A stretch of DNA of 49,875 bases from an uncultured Treponema sp. (GCA_947174385.1 CAMWIU010000002.1:1-49875), one strand, 5' to 3'; counted from the first letter of the stretch, positions 19,670 to 30,307 are shown. Program-made: numbers and translations. The notes: generated by a model not told the origin, from the letters alone.

Positions 19670-20026
19670 ATGGCAGAAACAAAAGGCTATGTAGCCACTT
19701 CGAAATTCTTGATTGCGTCTCCCACAAAGGTTCGCCCGGTGGCTCATGTAATCAGCAGGAAAACTTGTTCGCAGGCAATGTCGATTCTTGAAAACATGCC
19801 GCAGAAAGGCGCGCGCCTCGTTCGCAAGACTTTGAAGTCTGCGGTGGCAAACGCTTTGTTTGCAGACGACAAGTTGGATGAGGATACACTGTATGTCAAG
19901 GAAATTCGCATTGACGAAGGTCCGAGACTCAAGCGAGTTTGGTTTCGCGCGCGCGGTCGCGCCGATCAGTTGCTCAAGCGCATGTGTCATATCACTGTTA
20001 CGGTTGCTGAAAAGGCGGGAGAATAA
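19670..20026 (+). CDS. rplV: 50S ribosomal protein uL22
   Basis: A 118-residue tunnel-wall protein starting [14 protein letters not shown]. The ATG at 19670 is preferred because TAGGTGG at 19658-19664 fits as its Shine-Dalgarno; an in-frame GTG at 19661 would lie within that site. The family motif F-R-A-R-G-R-A motif is seen near residue 90. rpsC follows after 2 bp. Confidence 0.94.
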   Translation: MAETKGYVATSKFLIASPTKVRPVAHVISRKTCSQAMSILENMPQKGARLVRKTLKSAVANALFADDKLDEDTLYVKEIRIDEGPRLKRVWFRARGRADQLLKRMCHITVTVAEKAGE

Positions 20027-20028
20027 AA

Positions 20029-20790
20029 ATGGGACAGAAAGTTAATCCGATTGGTTTGCGCCTTGGAATCAACAAGACTTGGCAATCGCGTTGGTATGCC
20101 GATCCTCGTGAATACGCGGATTTGGTTTTGGAAGATTTCAAAATCCGAAAATTGATTTCGGAACTTCCTGAATGCAAAGGCGCGGACATTGCCGAAGTCG
20201 AAATCGTGCGCCATCCGCAGCGAGTTACGATTGTAATTCACACGGCTCGCCCCGGTGTTATCATCGGCGTAAAAGGCGCGACAATCGAAAAAATCAGTGC
20301 CGACATTCAAAAGCAGCTGACAAAAAAAGTTCAGATTAAAATCAAGGAAATCAAACGTGCTGATTTGAACGCTTCCTTGATCGCGCAGAATATCGGCAGA
20401 CAGCTTATGGGTCGCGGCTCGTTCCGCAAGGCTTTGAAGCAGTCTACTGCGAACGCCATGCGCGCCGGCGCACAGGGAATCAAAATTCGCCTGGCCGGAC
20501 GACTTGGCGGCGCGGAAATGAAGAGGACGGAGGAACACAAGGAAGGACGAGTTCCTCTCCATACATTACGTTCGGACATTGACTATGGAACATACGAGGC
20601 GCTCACGACTTATGGCAAGATCGGCATAAAAGTTTGGGTGTTCAATGGAATGAACTATGGTCGTGAACAGAATGAAGATGCGGGTCAGATGGTGAGAAAG
20701 CCAAATCGCGACCGTCCGCAGCGTCCTTCTGATAAGTCTGCGTCTGGCGAAAGCCGGGCAAAAGATACTGTCGCAAAGGCAAGGAGTTAG
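20029..20790 (+). CDS. rpsC: 30S ribosomal protein uS3
   Basis: A 253-residue mRNA-entry protein with a KH domain (G-V-I-I-G-V-K-G-A near residue 76) and the C-terminal S3 domain. The last 30 or so residues form a basic, Ser/Arg/Lys-rich extension past the usual core. It is followed by rplP after 3 bp. Confidence 0.97.
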   Translation: MGQKVNPIGLRLGINKTWQSRWYADPREYADLVLEDFKIRKLISELPECKGADIAEVEIVRHPQRVTIVIHTARPGVIIGVKGATIEKISADIQKQLTKKVQIKIKEIKRADLNASLIAQNIGRQLMGRGSFRKALKQSTANAMRAGAQGIKIRLAGRLGGAEMKRTEEHKEGRVPLHTLRSDIDYGTYEALTTYGKIGIKVWVFNGMNYGREQNEDAGQMVRKPNRDRPQRPSDKSASGESRAKDTVAKARS

Positions 20791-20793
20791 ACG

Positions 20794-21213
20794 ATGCCTC
20801 TCGCACCAAAAAGAGTAATGCACCGAAAAGTGCAGCGCGGTAGGGCACATGGTTTTGCTACGCGCGATAATCACGTTGACTTTGGCGATATAGCTCTTGT
20901 TGCGATGGAATCGACGTGGCTCAACGCTCGCGTAATCGAAGCGTGCCGCGTTGCCATCAACAGAAAGCTTGAACGCAAAGGTAAAGTTTGGATTCGAGTT
21001 TTTCCCGACAAGCCGATTTCAAAAAAGCCGGCTGAAGTTCGCATGGGAAAGGGAAAAGGCTCGCCGGAATTTTGGGCGGCCAATCTCAAGCCCGGAATGA
21101 TTTTGTTTGAAGTTGGCGGAGTTGACATCAAATTGGCGGAGCAGGCGCTTCGTCTTGCTGCCAGCAAATTGCCGGTGGTGACAAAAGTCGCATACCGCCC
21201 GACGCAGGACTAG
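20794..21213 (+). CDS. rplP: 50S ribosomal protein uL16
   Basis: A 139-residue protein of the A-site region. It has R-K-V-Q-R-G-R-A-H-G-F-A near the start and the R-M-G-K-G-K-G-S-P-E-F-W signature (about 82-93). Standard length and position between rpsC and rpmC. Confidence 0.97.
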   Translation: MPLAPKRVMHRKVQRGRAHGFATRDNHVDFGDIALVAMESTWLNARVIEACRVAINRKLERKGKVWIRVFPDKPISKKPAEVRMGKGKGSPEFWAANLKPGMILFEVGGVDIKLAEQALRLAASKLPVVTKVAYRPTQD

Positions 21214-21223
21214 GAGGAATAAG

Positions 21224-21457
21224 ATGTCAGACAAAAAGAAAAAGACAAATTATCAAGAACTGTCTTATTCCGAATTGGTTTCGCGCCGCGATGAACTCAA
21301 GAAAAAATACATGGAGTTTAGATTCAAAATGGTTCTTTCCCATGTAGACAATCCAATGGAAAAACGCGCGATGCGCAAGGAAATTGCTCGCCTGAACACG
21401 TTTATCCACCAGCGCGACCTTGCACAAAAATTCGGGGCCGTTGCGGGTAACAAGTAG
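21224..21457 (+). CDS. rpmC: 50S ribosomal protein uL29
   Basis: A 77-residue helical hairpin protein at the tunnel exit. It has S-Y-S-E-L-V-S-R-R-D-E-L, K-Y-M-E-F-R and R-K-E-I-A-R-L-N-T, the usual L29 pattern. A short Lys-rich start precedes the core. AGGAGG lies 8 bp before the ATG. Confidence 0.94.
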   Translation: MSDKKKKTNYQELSYSELVSRRDELKKKYMEFRFKMVLSHVDNPMEKRAMRKEIARLNTFIHQRDLAQKFGAVAGNK

Positions 21458-21467
21458 GAGTTGACAC

Positions 21468-21740
21468 ATGGCAGAAACACAGGAAAAGGCTAAAAGTGGC
21501 AAGCGTTCTTATGTTGGACTTGTGACGAGCGACAAAATGGACAAAACCATCGTCGTTTCAATTTCAACAAAGCGAATGGATCCGCTTTACAAAAAATATG
21601 TTTCCAGAACCAAAAAGTGCAAAGCTCACGACGAAAGGAATGAGGCGCACATTGGCGATACGGTAAAAATTGTTGAATGTCGTCCGCTTAGCAAAGACAA
21701 GTGTTGGCGTCTGGTACAAATCGTCGAACGGGCGAAGTAA
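21468..21740 (+). CDS. rpsQ: 30S ribosomal protein uS17
   Basis: A 90-residue OB-fold primary binder of 16S rRNA. It has [27 protein letters not shown] and R-P-L-S-K-D-K. A short Lys/Glu-rich N-terminal extension precedes the core. Confidence 0.96.
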   Translation: MAETQEKAKSGKRSYVGLVTSDKMDKTIVVSISTKRMDPLYKKYVSRTKKCKAHDERNEAHIGDTVKIVECRPLSKDKCWRLVQIVERAK

Positions 21741-21752
21741 GGAGTTTAGGTT

Positions 21753-22121
21753 ATGATTCAAATGCAAACTTGTATGACAGTAGCCGACAACTCGGGCGCC
21801 AAGATTGCCCAGTGCATCAAGGTGCTTGGCGGAACTCATCGTCGCTATGCCGGCATCGGCGACATCGTTGTGGTGGCCGTAAAGGACGCGATTCCCACTT
21901 CGACAATCAAAAAGGGCGCGATTAAAAAGGCCGTCATCGTTCGTCAGGCAAAAGAATATCGCCGCCCGGATGGAACTTACATCCGATTTGACGACAACGC
22001 TTGCGTCATCGTTGACGATTCGAAAAATCCCGTCGGCAAGCGCATTTTCGGACCCGTCGCCCGCGAGCTTCGTGAAAAAGATTTCATGAAGATTATTTCG
22101 CTTGCGCCAGAAGTTCTGTAA
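21753..22121 (+). CDS. rplN: 50S ribosomal protein uL14
   Basis: A 122-residue protein at the subunit interface, contacting 16S h14 and RsfS. It starts [16 protein letters not shown] and ends in [12 protein letters not shown], both hallmarks. It begins the spc series. Confidence 0.98.
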   Translation: MIQMQTCMTVADNSGAKIAQCIKVLGGTHRRYAGIGDIVVVAVKDAIPTSTIKKGAIKKAVIVRQAKEYRRPDGTYIRFDDNACVIVDDSKNPVGKRIFGPVARELREKDFMKIISLAPEVL

Positions 22122-22132
22122 GGAGCATTGTT

Positions 22133-22471
22133 ATGGTTAAGAACGTGAACGTTGGAAAAAAGAAATACAAGATTCATAAGGGCGATACAGTTCAAGTGCT
22201 TTCCGGAAAGGACAAGGGCAAGCAGGGCGAAATCGTCCGCATGGTTACCAAAAAGGATGCGGTAATCGTGTCGGGTTTGAATCTCGTGAAAAAAGCCGTG
22301 AAGAGGCGCAGTCAGCAAGACCAAGGTGGAATCATCGAAGTCGAAGCGCCGCTTCATGTTTCAAAAGTGGGCATCGTGTGCAAAAAATGCAGCCGCCCAG
22401 TTAGAATCGGTTATAAGTTTGACGGCGACAAGAAAATTCGCGTCTGCCGCAAATGTGGAGAAGCGTTGTAA
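22133..22471 (+). CDS. rplX: 50S ribosomal protein uL24
   Basis: A 112-residue assembly-initiator protein with a KOW motif ([14 protein letters not shown]). The C-terminus carries two C-x2-C pairs (C-K-K-C and C-R-K-C), as in the zinc-bearing form found in many bacteria. Its stop overlaps the rplE start by one base. Confidence 0.96.
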   Translation: MVKNVNVGKKKYKIHKGDTVQVLSGKDKGKQGEIVRMVTKKDAVIVSGLNLVKKAVKRRSQQDQGGIIEVEAPLHVSKVGIVCKKCSRPVRIGYKFDGDKKIRVCRKCGEAL

Positions 22472-23022
22472 TGGCAAATTATGTACCCCGGCTTAAGAAA
22501 GTCTACAAAGAAACTATCGCGCCCGAACTCTTCAAGGAGATGGACTACAAAACTCCCATGCAGATTCCGCAAGTGAAAAAAATTGTGGTGAGCATGGGCG
22601 TGGGCGAAGCTCTCGGAAATAAGAAACTTCTTGATGCCGCAGTTGCTGACCTGACACAAATCACGGGACAGAAAGCGGTCAAGACAAAGGCAAAGAAAAG
22701 CATTGCCAACTTTAAACTCCGAGCGGGCGCAGAAATTGGTGCGATGGTAACGTTGCGCGGAACAATTATGTACGAATTTTTGGATCGCCTTATCAACGTT
22801 GCGTTGCCGCGCGTCAAGGATTTCCGAGGAATCAAAGCCACAGGTTTTGACGGACACGGAAATTTTTCGTTGGGAATTACGGAGCAAATCATTTTTCCGG
22901 AAATCGACTTCGACAAAATTACGAAAATTTCGGGAATGAATGTTACTATCGTAACGAGCGCAAGAACGGACAGCGAGGCACGCGCCTTGCTCACCAAGTT
23001 CAATATGCCGTTCAGAAAGTAA
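22471..23022 (+). CDS. rplE: 50S ribosomal protein uL5
   Basis: A 183-residue 5S rRNA-binding protein of the central protuberance. The ATG at 22471 ([14 protein letters not shown]) overlaps the rplX stop as TAATG; an upstream in-frame start would run inside rplX. It has [10 protein letters not shown] and the R-V-K-D-F-R-G motif. Confidence 0.96.
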   Translation: MANYVPRLKKVYKETIAPELFKEMDYKTPMQIPQVKKIVVSMGVGEALGNKKLLDAAVADLTQITGQKAVKTKAKKSIANFKLRAGAEIGAMVTLRGTIMYEFLDRLINVALPRVKDFRGIKATGFDGHGNFSLGITEQIIFPEIDFDKITKISGMNVTIVTSARTDSEARALLTKFNMPFRK

Positions 23023-23032
23023 GCGAGGAGTT

Positions 23033-23218
23033 ATGGCTAAGAAATCGATGATAATCAAGGCGCAGCGCACACCGAAATACCGCACAAGGCAGTACAATAG
23101 GTGTCAGATTTGCGGTCGTCCGCGAGGCTATCTGCGCAAGTTCAAGATGTGCCGCATTTGCTTCCGCAAGTATGCGAGTGAAGGTTTGTTACCTGGCGTA
23201 ACAAAGTCAAGTTGGTAG
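23033..23218 (+). CDS. rpsZ: 30S ribosomal protein uS14, zinc type
   Basis: A 61-residue short S14 with C-Q-I-C (24-27) and C-R-I-C (40-43), the four-cysteine zinc form, ending in K-S-S-W. It lies in the spc operon between rplE and rpsH, as in most bacteria with the short form. Confidence 0.96.
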   Translation: MAKKSMIIKAQRTPKYRTRQYNRCQICGRPRGYLRKFKMCRICFRKYASEGLLPGVTKSSW

Positions 23219-23233
23219 GGTAGGAGAAGAAGA

Positions 23234-23632
23234 ATGAGTGTTTCAGATCCCGTAGCAGATATGCTTACAAAAATCCGCAATGCGACGAGGGCACGCCACG
23301 GAAAAGTGGATATTCCTGCGTCAAAATTGAAATTGGAAATTGTAAAAATCCTGAAAACTGAAGGCTACATCAAAAATTTCAGAAAAGTTCAGGAAGAAGG
23401 AAAGAATATCATCCGCATTTTCCTCAAATATGACGATATGAATAATCCTGTGATTCACGGCTTGGAAAAAATCTCCACGCCTGGTCGCCGAATTTATTCA
23501 GGTTATAAGGATCTGCCCCGCGTCCACAATGGATACGGTTCAGTGATTGTTTCGACGTCATCCGGAGTGACCACTGGCAAAAAAGCCACGGAAAAAATGG
23601 TTGGCGGCGAATTGGTCTGCAAAGTTTGGTAA
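23234..23632 (+). CDS. rpsH: 30S ribosomal protein uS8
   Basis: A 132-residue central-domain assembly protein and, in E. coli, translational repressor of the spc operon. It starts with [13 protein letters not shown] and has the family signature V-S-T-S-S-G-V-T-T near residue 104. Shine-Dalgarno TAGGAG lies at 23221-23226. Confidence 0.97.
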   Translation: MSVSDPVADMLTKIRNATRARHGKVDIPASKLKLEIVKILKTEGYIKNFRKVQEEGKNIIRIFLKYDDMNNPVIHGLEKISTPGRRIYSGYKDLPRVHNGYGSVIVSTSSGVTTGKKATEKMVGGELVCKVW

Positions 23633-23644
23633 CGGGAGGTAAAA

Positions 23645-24184
23645 ATGTCTAAAGTTGGAAAGCTTCCCGTGGCCGTTCCTGCGGGCGTGAACGTAACAAT
23701 CAACGGAAACGAAATCAGCGTTAAAGGTCCGAAAGGCGAATTGAGCCAGACTTTCAGCCCGAATGTCGAAGTGGCTTTTGAAAACGGCGAAATCATCGTC
23801 AAGACGAAAAACACAAGCCGCCAGGCCAACGCCGACCACGGTTTGTACCGCGCCCTCATCAATAATATGGTGACTGGCGTTTCCGCAGGATTTTCAAAAT
23901 CGCTCATCATAACGGGCGTTGGTTATCGCGCGGAAGTCAAGGGCGAGGAACTCGTGATGAATCTTGGATATTCCACGGATTTCATCGCGATGATTCCCAA
24001 AGGGCTTTCGGTGGCCACCGACCCGAACGGGCGCGTTACAGTGAGCGGAATCGACAAGCAGCAGGTTGGCGAATTCTGCGCGCAAATTCGGAAGTTGAGA
24101 AAACCCGAGCCGTATAAAGGCAAGGGCATTCGCTACGAAACAGAAATCATCAGACGCAAAGTCGGAAAGACTGGCGTTAAATAA
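23645..24184 (+). CDS. rplF: 50S ribosomal protein uL6
   Basis: A 179-residue protein with two related alpha/beta domains near the sarcin-ricin loop. It starts S-K-V-G-K-L-P-V-A-V-P and ends with the signature P-E-P-Y-K-G-K-G-I-R-Y (about 155-165). Confidence 0.97.
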   Translation: MSKVGKLPVAVPAGVNVTINGNEISVKGPKGELSQTFSPNVEVAFENGEIIVKTKNTSRQANADHGLYRALINNMVTGVSAGFSKSLIITGVGYRAEVKGEELVMNLGYSTDFIAMIPKGLSVATDPNGRVTVSGIDKQQVGEFCAQIRKLRKPEPYKGKGIRYETEIIRRKVGKTGVK

Positions 24185-24196
24185 GGTGGGGCGATT

Positions 24197-24559
24197 ATGT
24201 TTAAGAAACTTAACGACAAACAAAGAAAACGCCTTCACAGAAAGGTTCACATTCGCAAGACTGTCTATGGCACGGCTGAACGCCCGCGCATGACGGTTTA
24301 CCGCAGCAACAAGAATCTTTATGTTCAGGTGGTTAATGACGACGAAGGAAAAACTCTTGCCGCCATTTCAACTATGGAAAAGGATTTTGCCTCCCTCAAG
24401 CCTACGGTGGCTGATGCGGCAAAACTTGGTGAAGCGATGGGCGCGCGCCTTAAAGAAAAGAATATTACTACGATAGTATTCGACCGCAACGGTTATCTTT
24501 ATCATGGTGTTGTCAAGGCCCTTGCCGATGGCGCTCGCAAAGCGGGCATTCAGTTCTAG
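24197..24559 (+). CDS. rplR: 50S ribosomal protein uL18
   Basis: A 120-residue 5S rRNA-binding protein. It has the basic N-terminal tail, [14 protein letters not shown] and the C-terminal [13 protein letters not shown]. Nine bp precede rpsE. Confidence 0.97.
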   Translation: MFKKLNDKQRKRLHRKVHIRKTVYGTAERPRMTVYRSNKNLYVQVVNDDEGKTLAAISTMEKDFASLKPTVADAAKLGEAMGARLKEKNITTIVFDRNGYLYHGVVKALADGARKAGIQF

Positions 24560-24567
24560 GAGAAGCT

Positions 24568-25089
24568 ATGGAACGCCAGAAAAATTTTGACAAAGACAGA
24601 GAGCCAAGAGAAAAAGAGTTCGTCGAAAAGCTCGTCACTTTGAACAGGACCTCTAAAACCGTAAAAGGCGGTCGCCGAATGTCTTTTGCCGCGCTCAGCG
24701 TGGTGGGCGACAAAAAAGGTCGCGTCGGCTATGGTTTTGGCAAGGCGAACGATGTTACGGAAGCCATCAAAAAAAGCATCGACAAGGCGAAGAAAAGTCT
24801 CGTGAAGATGCCGATTAAAAATGGCACGATTCCGCACGACATCATCGGAAAATTCAAGAGTTCCGAAGTTTTGCTCAAGCCGGCTCGTGCTGGTACTGGA
24901 ATCATCGCGGGCGGACCTGTTCGCGCGATTATGGATGCGGCCGGTGCTACGGACATAATTTCAAAGTCGCTCGGCTCAAGTGCCTCGGTGAATGTCGTGC
25001 GCGCGACGTTCGATGCGATCGAGCATTTGCTTGATGCCAGCGTTGTCGCCAAAAACAGAGGCAAGTCTCTGAACGAGATGTGGGGGTAA
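24568..25089 (+). CDS. rpsE: 30S ribosomal protein uS5
   Basis: A 173-residue decoding-fidelity and helicase-associated protein. The N-terminal dsRBD-like domain has [12 protein letters not shown], then G-Y-G-F-G-K-A-N, and the C-terminal domain [11 protein letters not shown]. Usual length. Confidence 0.97.
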   Translation: MERQKNFDKDREPREKEFVEKLVTLNRTSKTVKGGRRMSFAALSVVGDKKGRVGYGFGKANDVTEAIKKSIDKAKKSLVKMPIKNGTIPHDIIGKFKSSEVLLKPARAGTGIIAGGPVRAIMDAAGATDIISKSLGSSASVNVVRATFDAIEHLLDASVVAKNRGKSLNEMWG

Positions 25090-25092
25090 TCG

Positions 25093-25275
25093 ATGGCAAA
25101 ACTCAAGATTACACTTGTAAGAAGCACAATCGGACAAAAGCCCGCAAAACGTGCCACCGTGCGAAGTTTGGGCTTGCGAAGAATCAGTTCTTCTGTCGTG
25201 CAGGAGGACAATCCTTCTGTTCGCGGAATGGTTGCGTCTGTGGCGCATCTTGTAAAAGTTGAGGAGATTCAGTAA
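25093..25275 (+). CDS. rpmD: 50S ribosomal protein uL30
   Basis: A 60-residue L30 starting MAKLKITLVRSTIGQKP, with L-G-L-R-R-I and the C-terminal hydrophobic strand V-A-S-V-A-H-L-V-K-V. The stop overlaps the rplO ATG (TAATG). Confidence 0.96.
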   Translation: MAKLKITLVRSTIGQKPAKRATVRSLGLRRISSSVVQEDNPSVRGMVASVAHLVKVEEIQ

Positions 25276-25763
25276 TGGCAGAAGAATACAATCCAATTTT
25301 GCACGCGCCCCGCGGAGCAAACAAAAAGCCAAAGCGCGTTGGACGCGGTTCGTCTTCAGGACTGGGAACGACGGCTGGACGCGGAAACAAAGGTCAGCAG
25401 TCGCGCTCGGGAAAAAGATTGCCGTATGTAGGATTTGAAGGCGGCCAGATGCCGCTTTTCCGCCGCATCGCGCAAAGAGGTTTTTCGAACTATCCGTTTA
25501 AGGAGGAATTCGCCATCGTGAATCTTTCCGACATCGAAAAGAAATTTGCGGACGGTGAAACTGTTGACAAAAAGAGCCTCAAGGAAAAGGGCTTGGCGAA
25601 ATCAAAGTCGCTTCCCATCAAAATTCTCGGCAATGGCGAAATCACAAAAAAAGTGACCGTCGTTGCGGACAAAATTTCTGAGTCGGCGAAAGCGAAAATC
25701 GAAAAGTCCGGCGGCTCTGTAACTTTGGTCGAAAAAACCAAAAAAGCGCAGAAAAAAGACTAA
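25275..25763 (+). CDS. rplO: 50S ribosomal protein uL15
   Basis: A 162-residue late-assembly protein with the Gly/Arg-rich extension K-R-V-G-R-G-S-S-S-G and G-F-E-G-G-Q-M-P-L, then a globular C-terminal domain. It is coupled to rpmD and 10 bp from secY. Confidence 0.96.
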   Translation: MAEEYNPILHAPRGANKKPKRVGRGSSSGLGTTAGRGNKGQQSRSGKRLPYVGFEGGQMPLFRRIAQRGFSNYPFKEEFAIVNLSDIEKKFADGETVDKKSLKEKGLAKSKSLPIKILGNGEITKKVTVVADKISESAKAKIEKSGGSVTLVEKTKKAQKKD

Positions 25764-25773
25764 GGCGGATTAA

Positions 25774-27099
25774 ATGAGTACAATCGGCAACATTTTCAAA
25801 GTTGGAGAACTCCGCAGCCGCATTTTGTTCACTTTCGCTGTGCTGGCACTCTACAGGCTTGGATGCGTTCTTACAATTCCAGGCGTGGATGCCGTCGCGT
25901 TGTTCGAATATTTCAACACGCTTTCGCAGCAGAATAACAACGCCTTCGCAAGTTATATGGACTTTTTCGTTGGCGGCGCGTTCTCGAATTTTTCCGTGTT
26001 CATGCTCGGAGTGATGCCTTACATTTCCACGCAAATCATCATGCAACTCGTCCTCATCATTTTTCCTTTATTAAAAAGGATGGTGATGGAAGAGGGCGGC
26101 CAGCAGAAAATGCAAATGTGGACAAGGGTGGGCACGATTTTCGTGTGCATCATTCAGTCGTTCGCCGTGACGTTCTACGCCAAAAACATCGGCGTGATTT
26201 CGCTCAACAATGAAATCGCGTTCAAAGCCTTGGCGATTCTTACGGTTACGACTGGCTCGATGATAACAGTTTGGCTTGGCGACCAAATTACCGCGCGAGG
26301 AATCGGAAACGGAATTTCGATTATGATTTTTGCGGGAATCGTGGCGCGAATGCCAAGCGCGGTGGTCGAACTTGCCGAAAGCGTTCGTGCCGGCGAATTG
26401 AACATCGTATTCGTCATTGTGGCGTTGCTCCTTTTTGTGGGAATCGTTGCCGTTGTCGTCTACGAAGAATCCGGCGAGCGAAAAATTCCTGTCCATTATG
26501 CGAAGCGCGTTGTGGGCAGAAAAATGTACGGCGGACAGAACACTTACATTCCCTTTAAAGTGAATCCGTCGAACGTGATTCCTTTGATTTTTGCATCATC
26601 GTTTTTGACACTTCCCTTGCAGCTCATTTCTTCCGTGGCGAGCAACTCCGGCGCTGCACGATGGGTTCAGAAATTGGCTGTGTTTTTGAATCCGATGGGA
26701 ATTTGGTACAATATTTTGTTGGTTGTCCTTATAATTTTCTTTGCATACTTCTACACTCAGGTAACACTGAACCCCACGGAAATCGCAAAGCAAATTCGCG
26801 AAAATGGCGGCTCCATTCCCGGCGTAAGGACGGACAAGACCGAAGAATATCTGCAAAGGATATTGAATCGGCTTGTATTGCCAGGCTCGTTGTTCTTGGC
26901 GGCAATCGCTGTGTTGCCGACACTCATCCAAAAGATCTTCGGTTTCCCGCAGTCGGTGGCAATGCTGATGGGCGGAACTTCGCTGATAATTATGGTTGGC
27001 GTTGACCTTGACACGATGAGCCAAATCGAAGCCCTTTTGAGGATGCACAAGCAGGACGGACTTATGAAAAAGGGCAGGATTCGTTCCAGAAATCTTTAG
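25774..27099 (+). CDS. secY: Preprotein translocase channel SecY
   Basis: A 441-residue inner-membrane channel protein with about ten hydrophobic spans. It has [14 protein letters not shown] in TM2, a G-N-G-I-S-I-M-I-F motif, and the cytosolic loop [13 protein letters not shown] that contacts SecA and ribosomes. It pairs with SecE at 2146. adk and map, often next, are missing. Confidence 0.98.
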   Translation: MSTIGNIFKVGELRSRILFTFAVLALYRLGCVLTIPGVDAVALFEYFNTLSQQNNNAFASYMDFFVGGAFSNFSVFMLGVMPYISTQIIMQLVLIIFPLLKRMVMEEGGQQKMQMWTRVGTIFVCIIQSFAVTFYAKNIGVISLNNEIAFKALAILTVTTGSMITVWLGDQITARGIGNGISIMIFAGIVARMPSAVVELAESVRAGELNIVFVIVALLLFVGIVAVVVYEESGERKIPVHYAKRVVGRKMYGGQNTYIPFKVNPSNVIPLIFASSFLTLPLQLISSVASNSGAARWVQKLAVFLNPMGIWYNILLVVLIIFFAYFYTQVTLNPTEIAKQIRENGGSIPGVRTDKTEEYLQRILNRLVLPGSLFLAAIAVLPTLIQKIFGFPQSVAMLMGGTSLIIMVGVDLDTMSQIEALLRMHKQDGLMKKGRIRSRNL

Positions 27100-27117
27100 A
27101 AATTTGGTGCGAAGGTC

Positions 27118-27147
27118 TAGACTAAAATTGGACAAATGTGGTATAAT
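27118..27147 (+). promoter_or_regulatory. Candidate promoter of the alpha series
   Basis: TAGACT (27118-27123), 18-bp spacer, TATAAT (27142-27147) in the 85-bp secY-rpmJ spacer. It would give rpmJ-rpsMKD-rpoA-rplQ an independent start near 27154. Confidence 0.6.
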
Positions 27148-27184
27148 ACGGCTTCGATTTATACCGCATCACAGGGGGACTTTT

Positions 27185-27298
27185 ATGAAAGTACGAACCA
27201 GCGTAAAGCCTATCTGCGACAAGTGCAAGGTCATTAAGCGCAACGGCATTGTCCGCATAATTTGCGTGAATCCGAAGCACAAGCAGAAGCAAGGTTAA
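27185..27298 (+). CDS. rpmJ: 50S ribosomal protein bL36
   Basis: A 37-residue zinc protein starting [14 protein letters not shown], with ligands C11, C14, C27 and H32, so the zinc form is intact. The ATG at 27185 follows GGGGGA at 27175-27180. An in-frame start at 27104 would cross the promoter and is rejected. Confidence 0.96.
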   Translation: MKVRTSVKPICDKCKVIKRNGIVRIICVNPKHKQKQG

Positions 27299-27311
27299 TA
27301 AGGAGTAATAG

Positions 27312-27680
27312 ATGGCTCGAATTGCGGGAGTTGACATCCCTAACAAACATGTTAATATCGCTTTGACGTATATTTACGGAATAGGACGTTCTTCGGCGAT
27401 GAAAATTTGCAAGGAAGCGAATGTTAATCCGGACACTCCGATTAATGATTTGCCTTCCGAAGAGCTCAACCGCCTTCGCGAAATCATCGACAAAGAATAC
27501 AAGGTGGAAGGTCGTCTTCGTTCGGAAATCGGCTTGAACATCAAGCGTCTTATCGACATCGGCAGTTACCGAGGCCTGCGCCACCGCAAGGGACTTCCAG
27601 TTCGCGGTCAGCGTACTCGCACGAATTCCAGAACTCGCAAAGGTAAGAAGAAGACCGTTGCGAACAAGAAGAAAGCATAA
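27312..27680 (+). CDS. rpsM: 30S ribosomal protein uS13
   Basis: A 122-residue head protein that contacts P-site tRNA and the large subunit. It has [19 protein letters not shown] and the basic C-terminal [14 protein letters not shown]. Confidence 0.98.
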   Translation: MARIAGVDIPNKHVNIALTYIYGIGRSSAMKICKEANVNPDTPINDLPSEELNRLREIIDKEYKVEGRLRSEIGLNIKRLIDIGSYRGLRHRKGLPVRGQRTRTNSRTRKGKKKTVANKKKA

Positions 27681-27696
27681 GGCGGAGGTAATCTAA

Positions 27697-28083
27697 GTGG
27701 CTACGGTAAAGAAAACGAAGAAAAAGGAAAAGAAGAGCGTATACGAAGGAAACGTGTACATTCAGGCTTCTTTCAACAACACTATTGTTACTGTTACGGA
27801 TTTGAACGGCAATGCGCTTTCTTGGGCTTCGAGCGGCGGCTTGGGCTTTAGAGGCGCGAAAAAATCGACTCCTTTCGCGGCGCAGACAGTCGCGGAAAGC
27901 GCGGTTCAAAAAGCCGTTTCCTATGGCTTGCGCGAAGTTCACGTTTTTGTGAAAGGCCCTGGAATGGGACGCGAAAACGCCGTTCGCGCGATTGGAAACG
28001 CAGGACTTAAAGTCAAGTCGATTTCCGACGTAACTCCGATTCCGCACAACGGATGTCGCCCGCGCAAAACGCGCCGTATGTAA
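27697..28083 (+). CDS. rpsK: 30S ribosomal protein uS11
   Basis: A 128-residue platform protein that lines the mRNA exit. Start GTG at 27697 behind GGCGGAGG. It has [22 protein letters not shown] and the C-terminal H-N-G-C-R-P. Confidence 0.97.
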   Translation: MATVKKTKKKEKKSVYEGNVYIQASFNNTIVTVTDLNGNALSWASSGGLGFRGAKKSTPFAAQTVAESAVQKAVSYGLREVHVFVKGPGMGRENAVRAIGNAGLKVKSISDVTPIPHNGCRPRKTRRM

Positions 28084-28096
28084 CAAGGAGATATAA

Positions 28097-28690
28097 ATGG
28101 CAAAAACACAAGAGCCTTTGTTAAAAAGATGTCGCGCCTTGGGCATAAACCCGCTCGTAATGGGATATGGCAAGGTGAGCAAGCGAACGAAAAAGGAAAC
28201 TCGCAAAAAACGTTCCGAATATTCTCTGCAATTGATGGAAAAGCAAAAGCTCCGCTTTATTTATGGAGTGCTTGAGCGTCAATTCAGGCTTTATTATGAA
28301 AAGGCGGCGCGAAAATCCGGCGTTACTGGCGAAGTTCTTTTGCAGATGTTGGAATTGAGGTTGGACAATGTTGTCTTTAGGCTTGGTTTTGCGAAAACTC
28401 GCGATGAGGCCAAACAGCTTGTCAGCCATGGACACATTACCGTAAACGGCAAAAAGGTAGGCATTTCGTCTTACCAAGTGAAAGTTGGCGACGTAATTTC
28501 GTTCAAGGAAAAAAGCAAGACTTCTTCCGCCATAAAAAAATTGGTGGCCAGAATCGAGGAACGCAGAGTTCCGGCTTGGCTTGAATGCGACAAAGATAAT
28601 TTGTCGGGCAAGGTTATCACGTTGCCTGCCAGAAGCGACATCGACTTCGATGTTAAAGAGCAGCTCGTGGTTGAATTCTATTCTAAATAA
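28097..28690 (+). CDS. rpsD: 30S ribosomal protein uS4
   Basis: A 197-residue primary 16S binder and fidelity protein. The N-terminal region lacks the four-Cys zinc site of some S4 proteins. The S4 RNA-binding domain is clear: [15 protein letters not shown] and [10 protein letters not shown]. In E. coli S4 represses the alpha operon. Confidence 0.97.
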   Translation: MAKTQEPLLKRCRALGINPLVMGYGKVSKRTKKETRKKRSEYSLQLMEKQKLRFIYGVLERQFRLYYEKAARKSGVTGEVLLQMLELRLDNVVFRLGFAKTRDEAKQLVSHGHITVNGKKVGISSYQVKVGDVISFKEKSKTSSAIKKLVARIEERRVPAWLECDKDNLSGKVITLPARSDIDFDVKEQLVVEFYSK

Positions 28691-28704
28691 TTAAAGGAGT
28701 TCAA

Positions 28705-29766
28705 ATGGCTCGTAAAAATCTGCTCAAGGGCTTTCAAAGACCTAAAGAGAGACTGGCAGTTGAGCATCTCGAAACGGAGAGCGGCGAGTATGGAAAATTT
28801 TCTGCGGCTCCTTTTGAGACAGGATTCGGCACAACGGTTGGAAATACTCTGCGTCGCGTCCTGCTTTCCTCGATTCAGGGCTATGCCGTAACTTCTGTGC
28901 GCATCACTTCCTATGATGCCGACGATGTTCCGCATGTGATTTCCAGTGAATTCGAGGCGATTCCCAATGTTTCCGAAGATACTTTGGAAATTTTGAACAC
29001 GCTCAAAATGCTTCGGCTCAAACTTAGCGATGACGTCGAGCAGGATACGCTTTTTTACGAATTTCGCGGGCCGGGCAAAGTTACCAGCAACGACCTTGAA
29101 AAAGTAGGTCAGCTTGAAGTCATGTCGCGCGACGTGCTTTTGTTCACGATGATGGAAGGCGCGAAGTTGGACATGGAAATTCAAGTTGATTTGGGTCGCG
29201 GTTATGTTCCTGCGGAAACGAATGACAAATATATCGAAGTTGTGGGCACGATTCCGATGGACGCGATTTTCAACCCGGTAAAAAAGGTGAAATATTACAT
29301 TGAGCCTTGCCGTGTTGGTCAGCGAAACGACTATGACAAGCTTTTCTTGGAAATTTGGACCGATGGTTCGATTGCTCCTGTTGACGCTTTGGCCGAAGCG
29401 GGAAAAATCGCCAAAGAGCATTTTGCAATGTTCATCAATTTTGATGACAACGGTTCTTTGGACGATGACGACATGAACGAGGAAGACGAAAACATTCGCC
29501 GTTTCTTGAACAGGTCGGTGGAAGAATTGGATTTGTCGGTGCGTTCTTCGAATTGCTTGAAAAATGCGAACATTCGTACAATTGGTGAATTGACGAAAAA
29601 AACGGAAGACGACATTGCCAAAACCCGAAATTTCGGCAAAAAGAGTCTCACCGAAATCAAAGAAAAGCTCCTTGAACTGGGGCTTACTTTGGGTATGACG
29701 GACTACAGTTATCTCAAAGATACTGTTAATTTAGCAAACAAAAAGGAAGAATACGATGAATCATAA
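28705..29766 (+). CDS. rpoA: RNA polymerase alpha subunit
   Basis: A 353-residue protein with an N-terminal assembly domain ([14 protein letters not shown] near 46-59), an acidic linker (about 251-266) richer in Asp/Glu than usual, and the alpha-CTD with [10 protein letters not shown] and [10 protein letters not shown]. Its 3' end overlaps rplQ by 11 bp. Confidence 0.98.
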   Translation: MARKNLLKGFQRPKERLAVEHLETESGEYGKFSAAPFETGFGTTVGNTLRRVLLSSIQGYAVTSVRITSYDADDVPHVISSEFEAIPNVSEDTLEILNTLKMLRLKLSDDVEQDTLFYEFRGPGKVTSNDLEKVGQLEVMSRDVLLFTMMEGAKLDMEIQVDLGRGYVPAETNDKYIEVVGTIPMDAIFNPVKKVKYYIEPCRVGQRNDYDKLFLEIWTDGSIAPVDALAEAGKIAKEHFAMFINFDDNGSLDDDDMNEEDENIRRFLNRSVEELDLSVRSSNCLKNANIRTIGELTKKTEDDIAKTRNFGKKSLTEIKEKLLELGLTLGMTDYSYLKDTVNLANKKEEYDES

Positions 29767-30166
29767 GTCAGGTTTTAACGCGCTTTCACGCACGCACTCT
29801 CACCGTCGCGCAATGTTGCGCAATATGGTAACTTCTCTTTTTAGATTTGAGCGCATCACTACGACCAAGGCCAAGGCCAAGGCCGCGCGAAGCAAGGCCG
29901 AAAAGCTCATCACTCGTGCCAAAGTGGACAGCGTTCACAATCGCCGCCAGGTGGCGCGATATATTTACGATGAAAGGGTTTTGAACAAGCTTTTCACCGA
30001 CATCGCTCCTCGTATGAAGGATCGTCCGGGCGGATACACTCGCATTCTCAAATTGGGATTCCGCCAAGGTGATGCGGCTGATGTCGCAATCTTGGAGCTG
30101 GTGGATTACAAGCTTGAGACCGAAGAAGAAAAGGCCGCGAAAAAAGAGAAGAAAGCCAAGGCTTAA
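29756..30166 (+). CDS. rplQ: 50S ribosomal protein bL17
   Basis: A 136-residue tunnel-exit protein. It has [14 protein letters not shown] and the C-terminal R-P-G-G-Y-T-R-I, then a Lys/Glu/Ala-rich tail of about 20 residues. It starts inside rpoA, with GGAAG as Shine-Dalgarno, indicating coupling, and is the last gene of the long ribosomal cluster. Confidence 0.97.
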   Translation: MNHKSGFNALSRTHSHRRAMLRNMVTSLFRFERITTTKAKAKAARSKAEKLITRAKVDSVHNRRQVARYIYDERVLNKLFTDIAPRMKDRPGGYTRILKLGFRQGDAADVAILELVDYKLETEEEKAAKKEKKAKA

Positions 30167-30174
30167 TGCAGGAT

Positions 30175-30254
30175 GTTAAAAATTGCCGCAGAATTTTGCG
30201 TCAATTTTTAACTGATTTACGTCGTTTTCCATTTCGTTACGAAACGACTTTTTT
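30175..30254 (+). terminator. Double hairpin terminator after rplQ
   Basis: The first hairpin (30175-30212) pairs GTTAAAAATTG with CAATTTTTAAC plus an inner CGCA/TGCG. The second (30221-30248) pairs GTCGTTT with AAACGAC and runs into T6, a Rho-independent terminator for the 15-kb tuf-rplQ series. Confidence 0.75.
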
Positions 30255-30307
30255 GATGGTTCGGAATTTGCAATTTTGAGCCGTTGAAAATAAATAGAGA
30301 GGAATCT

